Assembly (NCBI GenBank): GCA_016928195.1 | Contig: JAFGLF010000083.1 | Location: 1 to 64,000 of the forward strand | Reading direction: 5' to 3' | DNA: 64,000 bases | Origin: Elusimicrobiota bacterium | GTDB taxonomy: Bacteria > Elusimicrobiota > UBA8919 | Shown: piece by piece, positions 45,244-52,156 of the stretch | Position numbering within the stretch: the stretch's first letter is position 1 | Layout: every line of letters begins with the position of its first letter | The notes under the pieces: model-generated | What the model was told of the DNA's origin: nothing | The model's input: the letters and a program-made list of their open reading frames with translations, nothing else | The model's database searches: none | Program-made: the position numbers and the translations under genes

Positions 45244-45453
45244 TTATAAAATCTCCTTAGGGCGAAATACGTTTTCAAAGTCGCGTTTACGGTTCTGTTC
45301 CCATTCCCTTAAAGTATCAAGTGAAAAATAAAACTTACGGCCGATTCTTATAACCTCTAAATCCTTAAACCTACGGATCCATTTGCCGGCCGTTTTGGTA
45401 GAAACCTTGTACCGCTGCGCGAATTCTTTTAATGTAAGCAATTGTTCATTCAT
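45244..45453 (-). CDS. Excisionase/MerR-like helix-turn-helix protein
   Basis: 69 residues: LTLKEFAQRYKVSTKTAGKWIRRF is a winged helix-turn-helix, followed by IRIGRKFYFSLDTLREWEQ. This is the HTH_17/excisionase pattern. It could direct excision by the integrase or regulate its own operon, which continues to Rep. A consensus promoter with two direct repeats lies upstream. Confidence 0.75.
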   Translation of the reverse strand: MNEQLLTLKEFAQRYKVSTKTAGKWIRRFKDLEVIRIGRKFYFSLDTLREWEQNRKRDFENVFRPKEIL

Positions 45454-45493
45454 AAATCAGCACCAAAAATGCCCCGTTATATTATGCTATCTA

Positions 45494-45535
45494 TTTGCTT
45501 ACCATAAGTATAACATTTTGCTTACCTTTTGTCAA
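45494..45535 (-). promoter_or_regulatory. Leftward promoter with two direct-repeat operators
   Basis: Minus strand TTGACA (45530-45535), 17 bases, TATACT (45507-45512). The 10-base word GGTAAGCAAA occurs twice, at 45517-45526 in the spacer and 45494-45503 just after the -10, 23 bases apart. These are likely operators for the repressor or for the small protein itself. Confidence 0.7.
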
Positions 45536-45735
45536 GCACATTTTTTCCTTCTTGAAATTTTCTTTTTTGGAGGTACGGTATTTTAACCCAATCTTCCGCC
45601 TATAAATCTTCCCTTCTTCTATTTATATTATTTTTATCTAAAGGGCTTTACTTTTCTATAGACGTCTTACTATTTCTGCAAAAGTAACCTAAGTACCATA
45701 ATAAAATATAATGTTTTTTAGCTTCTATAAAACAA

Positions 45736-45775
45736 TTGACAAAATCATAAGTTTTTGTTAAACTACAGTAGAACA
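45736..45775 (+). promoter_or_regulatory. Rightward promoter with overlapping operator
   Basis: TTGACA (45736-45741), 17 bases, TAAACT (45759-45764). The palindrome TGTTAAACT-AC-AGTAGAACA (45756-45775, imperfect) covers the -10 and shares 15 bases with the palindrome at 37189-37212. Self-repression by the following gene is likely. Confidence 0.65.
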
Positions 45776-45796
45776 GCAGAATAAAAAGCGTGCGAT

Positions 45797-46423
45797 ATGA
45801 AGAAAACATTAATTAGTCAAAGGATTAGAGAATTACGTAAACAAAAAGGTCTTACACAAAAAAGACTTTCACAAAAATTTAATACAAATCCTAAATACAT
45901 AACACAACTTGAAGCTGGTTACCGTTCACCATCTTCAAAGTTACTAAAAAAATTTGCTGAATTTTTTAATGTGCCGCTTTCATACTTCTTAGATGAAAAT
46001 ATTTCTATTGACAAAGGAAATATAGTATCGCTTCCATTAATTAAAAAAGTAAAGTTGGGAGAACCAATAATATCAAAAGAAAATATTAAAGGTTATATAC
46101 CTTTGGGAAAAGAGATTTCCGAAGATGGCACATTTTTATGGAAGATTAATGATGATTCTGATGAATTTTTTAGAAAAGATGATGTCCTTATAGTACGTCA
46201 ACAACCATTCGTTAAAAGGGGTGATTTCGCTTTGGCAATAGAACCGGATGAAGATGAGCCCCATGTAATAGTACCAGAAAAATTCATACACAGCAAACAT
46301 AAGTTAAATATTTATACTGCTCTAACGGTTCGAGAAAAAAAAGTTTTATACAAAGGGAACTTAAAAAAATCTAAAAATACTATTATTTTAGGCAAGGTTA
46401 TTGGTTTCTACGGGAAACTATAA
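45797..46423 (+). CDS. XRE/CI-like repressor with S24-type C-terminal domain
   Basis: 208 residues. Residues 8-60 are an XRE helix-turn-helix (LRKQKGLTQKRLSQKFNTNP). Residues about 85-205 resemble the LexA/CI self-cleaving domain (LGEPIISKENIKGYIPL). The usual Ala-Gly cleavage pair reads Leu-Gly, the serine motif GDSM reads DDSD, and the expected catalytic Lys (A-x-VK) is not clear. It may therefore control the element without SOS-triggered cleavage. It is the first gene of the rightward operon with the integrase. Confidence 0.78.
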   Translation: MKKTLISQRIRELRKQKGLTQKRLSQKFNTNPKYITQLEAGYRSPSSKLLKKFAEFFNVPLSYFLDENISIDKGNIVSLPLIKKVKLGEPIISKENIKGYIPLGKEISEDGTFLWKINDDSDEFFRKDDVLIVRQQPFVKRGDFALAIEPDEDEPHVIVPEKFIHSKHKLNIYTALTVREKKVLYKGNLKKSKNTIILGKVIGFYGKL

Positions 46424-46444
46424 CTAACTATATCCACTCACAAT

Positions 46445-47533
46445 ATGTCCTTCCTCATTAAACGAAACAAAATATATCATTTATGTTGGTACCAGGGTAA
46501 AAAAACATGTCCTGTTTGTAATGGTAAGAAAATAATCAATCGTAAGAAGTGCACACGTTGCCGGGGAACTGGCAATGTTTATCAACTATGCAAAAAAACA
46601 ATTTCACCTGATAGACAAACGGCACTGGAATATAAGACAGAGTTTGACAGGAAATTTTTCAGAAAAGAACTCGGACTTCAGGACACCAAAAAAACCTGGG
46701 CGTCATTTGTTGAAGAATATTTAGCTTACAGCAAGGCAAATAAAAGACCAGCAACATATACTATTGACCTTAGGACTATCAAAGGATTCACCGCGATTAT
46801 TAATCCCTATAGATTTACTGATATTACTTCACAAAAAATAGAACAGTGGAAACAAAAACGTTTAGATACTGTAAGTCCGGCTCAAGCAAATAAAGAGTTT
46901 AGACATCTAAAAAGTGCTTTATCAAAAGCGGTCCAATGGAAATATATAGATACTAATCCTGCAAAATATATTAAACAAAGTAAAATTCCTAAGAACCCAC
47001 CGAGATTTTTAAGCAAAGAAGAACTCAAAAGATTGTTACTGCTATCCGATGATAAAATGAAGTTAATAATCCAGGCATTTATTTATACAGGAATACGTAT
47101 TTCAGAATTAATAAACCTTCGGTGGCAGGATATTGACTTTAAGAGGCGAGAAATTATTATTCAAGCACACGATAATTTTCAACCTAAAGATTATGAGGCC
47201 AGAAATATACCCACTCATGATAATCTATTTAAATTACTTCATCCTATCAAAAAAGAGAATGGACTTGTTTTTACCAATGAAAACAAAGAAAAATATACTA
47301 TTAGTAGTTTAGAAAAACAATTTGAACGGATAACAAAAAAAGCGGGGATCCAAAAATGCTCTCCCCACTCATTGCGTCATACTTTCGCCAGCCACCTTGT
47401 AATGTCCGGAATAGATTTAGTAACAGTAAAAGAACTTCTCGGCCATTCCACCATTACAACTACGATGATCTACGCCCACCTTTCAAAACCGCATATCAAA
47501 AAAGCCGTAAGCAGATTAAATTACGGCTTGTAA
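46445..47533 (+). CDS. int: Tyrosine recombinase/integrase with DnaJ-like zinc motif
   Basis: 362 residues. Catalytic residues fit the family: Arg in TGIRISELINLRW, H-x-x-R in HSLRHTFASH, His in LLGHSTITTT, and Tyr in MIYAHL. A core-binding domain spans about residues 65-165. The N-terminal arm-type region is unusual: C22-x2-C25 ... C36-x2-C39 with CNGKK and CRGTG matches the C-x-x-C-x-G-x-G repeats of DnaJ zinc fingers. It begins 21 bases after the repressor gene. It most likely catalyses integration at tRNA-Leu. Its final 19 coding bases recur near the right end. Confidence 0.92.
   Translation: MSFLIKRNKIYHLCWYQGKKTCPVCNGKKIINRKKCTRCRGTGNVYQLCKKTISPDRQTALEYKTEFDRKFFRKELGLQDTKKTWASFVEEYLAYSKANKRPATYTIDLRTIKGFTAIINPYRFTDITSQKIEQWKQKRLDTVSPAQANKEFRHLKSALSKAVQWKYIDTNPAKYIKQSKIPKNPPRFLSKEELKRLLLLSDDKMKLIIQAFIYTGIRISELINLRWQDIDFKRREIIIQAHDNFQPKDYEARNIPTHDNLFKLLHPIKKENGLVFTNENKEKYTISSLEKQFERITKKAGIQKCSPHSLRHTFASHLVMSGIDLVTVKELLGHSTITTTMIYAHLSKPHIKKAVSRLNYGL
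47515..47533. repeat. 19-base repeat, integrase 3' end copy
   Basis: ATTAAATTACGGCTTGTAA including the integrase stop codon, identical to 49067-49085. Confidence 0.8.
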
Positions 47534-47536
47534 ATC

Positions 47537-48607
47537 TTATTTTTCTGATTGCCAGCCGCTACTAAGTGGTATAAGAATAGCATCTATTGAGGCCTGAATT
47601 TGTAAGGAAAGAGGGGCGGTGGACGGAATGGGTGGCCTAATAATTTTAAACTCTGATATAAATTTATCTTTTTTCGCTTCACTTTCAATACAGGCTCCAA
47701 TAACCCTTACTGGATCTAACTTATCTACTCCTGCTTTATTTAGCATTTCTCTGGGATTAAATGGTATTTTCATTTCAAGATTATCTTCATAAAAGCAATA
47801 AAGTTCCCATATTAAATTTTCAACTTTTAATGGCGGTTCTTCTATTGCCAATTTTAAATCGGCAGCTTCTTTTCTATTTATAGGATGTCCATGAAAAAAC
47901 AACTTCGAAGTCAAAGTTTCTGTAATTTCATCAATTATATGTTCCTCCTTGGGATCTGTTTTATGTAATTTTAACAGTTTTTTAGCCATCATTCTTGATT
48001 GAGCATAAAATCTATAAACATTACCGACTGCTAATGGGTGTACATTATTAGTTAAAGTATTTAATGCCTGTATAAGTTCATCTTCATGTCTTATACCAAC
48101 AAAATCTTTAATAAAAGATACAAAGGAAGCAACATCTTCAACATTGATACCGATCTGTTGTCCTTGTGGAGTCGTAGGGTTAAATTCATTCGCAACTTTT
48201 GGATCAACTGGTCCTAATTCCCCCATAGGGTGCATTACAATCTTATTAGCGCCGAGCGCGATTAAAGTTGCTGCACTATAAGCTTTATATGATACGAGAA
48301 CTTCAAAATTATTTGTGAATTCACGAATCAAATTAACTAATTTCCATGGAACGACACCGACACCTCCAAAACTATGTAAAAATAAATCAATTTTAGTGTT
48401 TTTCTTAATCTTTAAATTAGATAAGTGATCATAAATAATTCTAACAGCATCATCAGCTATCTGAAAATTTACTCCTTGTCGCGTACTAACAACATAAGCT
48501 ATGACTTTAGAATTCCTTTCGGTCTGAAGCTCTTTTATAATTTCATTACTATCTCTTTTAATGATCTTATCTCCTTGTAATAAATTTTCTTTTAATATAT
48601 CTTTCAT
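47537..48607 (-). CDS. SppA/SDH-type ClpP-fold serine protease
   Basis: 356 residues matching the serine dehydrogenase proteinase (SDH_sah) family. IDLFLHSFGGVGVVPWK provides the oxyanion region. SYKAYSAATLIALGAN gives the nucleophile Ser and HPMGELGPVDPKV follows it, with the Lys/His partner expected further on. No signal peptide is seen, so it is cytoplasmic or membrane-peripheral. Stand-alone SppA-like proteases occur as mobile-element cargo, sometimes near defence genes. It is paired with a 66-residue protein upstream. Confidence 0.78.
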   Translation of the reverse strand: MKDILKENLLQGDKIIKRDSNEIIKELQTERNSKVIAYVVSTRQGVNFQIADDAVRIIYDHLSNLKIKKNTKIDLFLHSFGGVGVVPWKLVNLIREFTNNFEVLVSYKAYSAATLIALGANKIVMHPMGELGPVDPKVANEFNPTTPQGQQIGINVEDVASFVSFIKDFVGIRHEDELIQALNTLTNNVHPLAVGNVYRFYAQSRMMAKKLLKLHKTDPKEEHIIDEITETLTSKLFFHGHPINRKEAADLKLAIEEPPLKVENLIWELYCFYEDNLEMKIPFNPREMLNKAGVDKLDPVRVIGACIESEAKKDKFISEFKIIRPPIPSTAPLSLQIQASIDAILIPLSSGWQSEK

Positions 48608-48641
48608 AATTTATGTATAAACTAATAATTCAACAACAAAT

Positions 48642-48842
48642 TTATATTTTGTTCTTAATATCAATTGGTTGTTGTTCAACTTTTTCAATATTTTCTTTAG
48701 GTAGGCAAAAAATTGACATGCCGATATTAACATCGGTGTTTTCGTCAGGTAAAAAAGAAAAGGCAACTCTTTTAAGAGTGCTTGTAATATCCTGAGAACT
48801 AGATATTGGGTAAAAGGTAGTTTGTATATAATTATTACTCAT
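48642..48842 (-). CDS. Small hypothetical protein upstream of the protease gene
   Basis: 66 residues, ribosome site GAGGTGG nine bases before the ATG. The sequence (LKRVAFSFLPDENTDVNIGM, PKENIEKVEQQP) is not recognised. It is 34 bases before the protease gene and in the same direction, so likely its partner or regulator. Confidence 0.55.
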   Translation of the reverse strand: MSNNYIQTTFYPISSSQDITSTLKRVAFSFLPDENTDVNIGMSIFCLPKENIEKVEQQPIDIKNKI

Positions 48843-49066
48843 AATCCACCTCTTATATAATTATAACTAAATTTTTAATATTTGTCAAGTGGTTTTTTGA
48901 TTCAATTATTTCTTTTTCAGTGTTGCTTATAAATCCCTATAAATCCCTTAAATATGTTAATATTATCTATTTTATCCTGAGAGACCAGTTTATAAAACCA
49001 TTTTTTACTCGATGTATTGGATAACCTCTTACACTAGTGTAATCTTTCCTTTGCTTTTCTAAAACA

Positions 49067-49085
49067 ATTAAATTACGGCTTGTAA
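49067..49085. repeat. 19-base repeat, orphan copy of the integrase 3' end
   Basis: Identical to 47515-47533, located 46 bases from the right attachment site. It suggests that the integrase end once lay here. Confidence 0.8.
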
Positions 49086-49102
49086 TACCAAATTAATACC
49101 GA
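49081..49102. repeat. Subterminal direct repeat, right copy
   Basis: TGTAATACCAAATTAATACC followed by GA. Same orientation as 36076-36097. Candidate integrase arm site, ending 29 bases from the attachment core. Confidence 0.55.
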
Positions 49103-49131
49103 ATACCATATTTTACTGTCTATATCCTATA

Positions 49132-49174
49132 GGATTTTAAGTCCCTTGCGTCTACCAATTCCGCCATCCCGGCA
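49132..49174. other. Attachment site, right (orphan 5' half of tRNA-Leu)
   Basis: 43 bases identical to 35923-35965. The 3' half of the tRNA is missing here. Confidence 0.88.
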
Positions 49175-49189
49175 GTGTTGTATTGTTTA

Positions 49190-49218
49190 ATTGTACAAAA
49201 CTATTGATTATTTTTCAA
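49190..49218 (-). promoter_or_regulatory. Native tRNA-Leu promoter, displaced
   Basis: Minus strand TTGAAA, 17 bases, TACAAT, with the -10 ending 16 bases before the orphan tRNA 5' half. This is ideal placing for the tRNA's own promoter. After integration it transcribes into the element, towards the 66-residue protein and protease genes, which share its direction. Confidence 0.7.
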
Positions 49219-49247
49219 GGAGTTTGACTAAGGCAGGGCTATAACTG

Positions 49248-49616
49248 TTACGTGTACTGCTCTCCGAGGATTTTCTTTATTCTTGCTTTCAGGTCGTCCA
49301 ATTCAACAGGTTTGACCATATAGTCGGATACTCCTGCTGCCCAGACCTCATAATCTTTTTTGTAATTATCAAAAGCCGTGCTTATTACTATAGGCAGGTT
49401 TGCGGATTTACGCCTTACATCGTCAAGCAGCTGCAGTCCGCTTACATCAGGAAGCTTAATATCCATTATGACAAGGTCCGGAGTCACTTCAGCCAGATGT
49501 TCCCGGCATTCCCGGCCTGTATATGCCGTAAGAACTTCATAACCTTCTTCTCTCAGCTCGTCGCTGATAATAGTAGATAAGGATTCTTCATCTTCAACCA
49601 ATAGTATTGTCTTCAT
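49248..49616 (-). CDS. Stand-alone receiver-domain response regulator
   Basis: 122 residues, one receiver domain only: acidic pocket EDE near residue 8, phospho-acceptor Asp52 in VIMDIKLPD, conserved Lys in MVKPVEL. The ATG at 49616 has an AAGGAG site; the longer frame overlaps the cyclase gene and is not used. No output domain, so it must act through a partner. Its closest relative here is the receiver at 50874. Confidence 0.88.
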   Translation of the reverse strand: MKTILLVEDEESLSTIISDELREEGYEVLTAYTGRECREHLAEVTPDLVIMDIKLPDVSGLQLLDDVRRKSANLPIVISTAFDNYKKDYEVWAAGVSDYMVKPVELDDLKARIKKILGEQYT

Positions 49617-49635
49617 AAATACCTTTCTCCTTTTT

Positions 49636-50874
49636 TTAATGTACCCCGGAATTCCCTGACGAATTCTTGAAAGGACTGTGCTTTTTATCGACTTCTCCCT
49701 CCGGCGGTTCATAAAGAACAACTCTGTTCCTGCCGAGCTCTTTTGCCTTATATAAGGACTGGTCCGCAAGACTTATAAGTTCCCTGAAATCTCCGGCATC
49801 TTTAGGGAAAGTGGCGATACCGGCACTTATTGTAAGATTCCCGCCGGGCTGTTTATGTTTAAACTCAAACGGATATCTTTCAATATCATACCTTATTTTT
49901 TCCAATATTCTTGTTGCACCGTATCTGTCGGTAGCAGGAAGTATTAAGGCAAACTCTTCGCCGCCGTATCTTGCCACAATATCTGTTTTTCTTAAACTAC
50001 GCGATATCATATTCGTAACCTGTTTAAGGCAGACATCCCCTGCCAGATGTCCGTTTTTATCATTATAGTTTTTAAAATAGTCTATATCGATTATGGCTAA
50101 GGCAAGAATACTCTTGTATCTTTTTGCTAATTCTATTTCATCTCTTATTCTATTCTGGAAAAACCTGCGGTTATATACCTGCGTTAACTCATCTATAATC
50201 GATAATTCCTGTATCCTTGTATTTGTTTGTGCGTTCTGCAAAGCAATTGCCGCCTGGTTCGATATCATCTTTGATATGGTAAGGTCTCTTTGCGTAAACT
50301 CAACCATTTCCCCGCTGTTTCCTATAATAATCAATCCTATAACTTTATCCTGGACTACAAGGGGCAAAAGAATAAACTGTTTTAACTGAAGTTTCTCTTT
50401 TATTTCCCTGTCGCTCAGGGGTTCCTTTTCCACATCCAGAATCATTCTCGGTAGTCTCGATTTAATCGCCCGTCCTATTATTCTGTCATAGTCCTGCAAT
50501 GTAAATGTAAATCTTTTTATTCCGTTCAAAGCAACCGCCCCTTTGGTTGCTATACATGCAAGGGTATTATTTTCTCTTATAAGATATATAAATGCAGAAT
50601 CAAAATTCTTATTCTTTATAAGATTGTCCATTATCAGGGAAAGAAGTTTATTCAGGTTCGTTGTCGTAAGCAACGCCCGGATAACCTCATTTGTTTTTTC
50701 CAATTCTTCCCGCACCCTCAGCTCACCCCTGCTGAATTGACCGACTCTCCGGTATAAATAGAATACAAATACAAAAATAACCGCTGCAGCAAAAAAATGA
50801 TATAAAGGACTTATCCATCCGAACAATTCGCCGATAGCTATCGAAAGAAGAAATAAAAATAAAAGTATTAACAT
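49636..50874 (-). CDS. GAF-GGDEF diguanylate cyclase
   Basis: 412 residues: two membrane helices at the N-terminus, a GAF-like sensor domain (about 75-225), then a GGDEF domain with intact active site GGEEF, and RKTD five residues ahead as product-inhibition I-site. It makes cyclic di-GMP. Its start overlaps the stop of the receiver gene at 50874 by one base, so the two are co-translated. The receiver may control the cyclase. Confidence 0.9.
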   Translation of the reverse strand: MLILLFLFLLSIAIGELFGWISPLYHFFAAAVIFVFVFYLYRRVGQFSRGELRVREELEKTNEVIRALLTTTNLNKLLSLIMDNLIKNKNFDSAFIYLIRENNTLACIATKGAVALNGIKRFTFTLQDYDRIIGRAIKSRLPRMILDVEKEPLSDREIKEKLQLKQFILLPLVVQDKVIGLIIIGNSGEMVEFTQRDLTISKMISNQAAIALQNAQTNTRIQELSIIDELTQVYNRRFFQNRIRDEIELAKRYKSILALAIIDIDYFKNYNDKNGHLAGDVCLKQVTNMISRSLRKTDIVARYGGEEFALILPATDRYGATRILEKIRYDIERYPFEFKHKQPGGNLTISAGIATFPKDAGDFRELISLADQSLYKAKELGRNRVVLYEPPEGEVDKKHSPFKNSSGNSGVH

Positions 50875-51233
50875 TATTCTCCCAGTATCTTTCTTATCTT
50901 CGATTTCAGGTCATCCAGATCCACCGGTTTTACTATATAATCCGATATTTTGGATGCCCAAACTTCGTAATCATTTTTAAAAGAATCAAATGCGGTACAT
51001 ATTACTATAGGCAGGTTTGTAGATTTTTCTCTCACATGTGCAAGAAGCTTCAGCCCGCTTGTATCGGGAAGCTTAATATCCAGTATGACCAAATCCGGAG
51101 TTGACGCTTTCATATGTTCATAATATTCTTTACCGGTGTATGCTACAAGAACTTTATATCCTGCTTCCTTCAGCTCGTCGGCAATAATGGCCGATAATGT
51201 TTTTTCGTCTTCCACCAGTAAAATTGTTTTCAT
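50874..51233 (-). CDS. Stand-alone receiver-domain response regulator
   Basis: 119 residues, receiver only, Asp52 in VILDIKLPD and Lys in IVKPVDL. About as close to the receiver at 49248 as a recent duplicate would be (YEVWA-x-x-SDY-x-VKPV-x-LDDLK shared). It flanks the cyclase gene on the upstream side. Confidence 0.88.
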   Translation of the reverse strand: MKTILLVEDEKTLSAIIADELKEAGYKVLVAYTGKEYYEHMKASTPDLVILDIKLPDTSGLKLLAHVREKSTNLPIVICTAFDSFKNDYEVWASKISDYIVKPVDLDDLKSKIRKILGE

Positions 51234-51294
51234 ACTTACCCCCGATATCGCAAAGAATTCCGTATCACGAGGTTTTCCATGTAAAATATTTATA

Positions 51295-51669
51295 TCACGC
51301 GGTTTTGCCGCCTAAAATATTATTTATTTTTACTTTTATTCTTTCAAGGTCAATAGGTTTAATAACATATCCCGCAATTCCGAGTTTAAAACCTTTTTCA
51401 ACATCACCCACCATGTCTTTACCGGTACACATTAAAATAGGAATGGATTCGGTTTTATTATCCAGCTTGAGCTTTCCGCAGATATCAAAACCGTCCATAT
51501 CGGGAAGCGATATATCCAGAATAATCAAATCAGGTTTTTTCTTGCCCGCAATACGCAAAGCTTCCGCACCGCTATGAGCAGTAAAAATTTTATGTCCCAT
51601 TTCTTCGAGTTCGTCCTTCAATATCATAACCAGACTTACTTCGTCATCAGCGACAAGTATCTTAGCCAT
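51295..51669 (-). CDS. Stand-alone receiver-domain response regulator
   Basis: 124 residues with Asp52 in IILDISLPD, Thr in CTGKD and Lys in VIKPIDL. It diverges from the other three receivers, so it has probably kept a separate partner. Spacer to the next gene is 61 bases. Confidence 0.87.
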   Translation of the reverse strand: MAKILVADDEVSLVMILKDELEEMGHKIFTAHSGAEALRIAGKKKPDLIILDISLPDMDGFDICGKLKLDNKTESIPILMCTGKDMVGDVEKGFKLGIAGYVIKPIDLERIKVKINNILGGKTA

Positions 51670-51691
51670 TTCCGTATCATCTCCTATAGGG

Positions 51692-52063
51692 TTAAGAATC
51701 CCCTACTCCCCTTTTAACTTCGGATATAAGTTTTTCAAGTGTTACCGGTTTTGTAAGATAGCTGTAAAACTCCGAATTACCATCTACAAACCGCTGATAG
51801 TATTCTTCGAAACGCTCATATGCTGTACACATTATTACCGGCAACTTAGGGTATTCCTGCTTTATATGCTGTAACAGTTTTACTCCGTTAATATCAGGAA
51901 GGTTGATGTCCAGTATAACCAAATCAAGCTTTGTATTCTTCATAAAATCAACCGCTGCTGACCCTGTGTTCATTATATTAACATCATACCCGGAATCTTC
52001 AAGTTCTTCCTTGAATATCTGGCTTAGATGTCTTTCATCTTCAACAATAAGAATCTTTTTCAT
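51692..52063 (-). CDS. Stand-alone receiver-domain response regulator
   Basis: 123 residues with Asp52 in VILDINLPD, Thr in CTAYE and Lys in LTKPVTL. It has an unusual insertion before the Lys (YYQRFVDGNSEFYSYL). No output domain. Lies 22 bases upstream of the previous receiver gene. Confidence 0.87.
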   Translation of the reverse strand: MKKILIVEDERHLSQIFKEELEDSGYDVNIMNTGSAAVDFMKNTKLDLVILDINLPDINGVKLLQHIKQEYPKLPVIMCTAYERFEEYYQRFVDGNSEFYSYLTKPVTLEKLISEVKRGVGDS

Positions 52064-52156
52064 TTAAACTATCCTTCACCAACACTCAGGTTTCCGCAAA
52101 AAACTCAGAGTTTTTATTTCTGCGTAATCTGTGAACTTTCCGCGTAATCTGCGGTT

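Larger units (their letters stand above)
45454..45796. promoter_or_regulatory. Divergent control region of the element
   Basis: No gene is seen in this 343-base spacer. It carries back-to-back promoters: leftward at 45507-45535 for the small DNA-binding protein and Rep, and rightward at 45736-45764 for repressor and integrase. The arrangement resembles a lysogeny-type switch. Confidence 0.65.
48843..49131. other. Right-end spacer of the mobile element
   Basis: No gene. It contains a TAAATCCCTATAAATCCCTTA tandem word, the palindrome ACACTAGTGT, the second copy of the integrase 3' end (49067-49085) and the right subterminal repeat (49081-49102). Confidence 0.6.
35923..49174. mobile_element. 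Integrative, probably mobilizable element in tRNA-Leu
   Basis: Its limits are 43-base perfect direct repeats (35923-35965 and 49132-49174) made of the 5' half of tRNA-Leu. Next to the right end is a tyrosine integrase. Inside are a CI/LexA-like repressor, a small DNA-binding protein, a replication initiator with iterons, a Replic_Relax-like protein, a VirD4/TraG-type coupling ATPase and cargo genes. No VirB-type secretion genes are seen, so it would depend on another element's transfer machine. The combination of integrase, own replication origin and coupling protein suggests an integrative mobilizable or plasmid-like element. Confidence 0.88.

Noticed and set aside
49131-49174. A second tRNA gene
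   Set aside because: Only the 5' half is present; there is no T arm or 3' acceptor strand. It is an attachment-site copy.
49617-49769. Longer N-terminus for the receiver ending at 49248
   Set aside because: It would overlap the cyclase gene. The ATG at 49616 has a good ribosome site and matches the normal receiver start.
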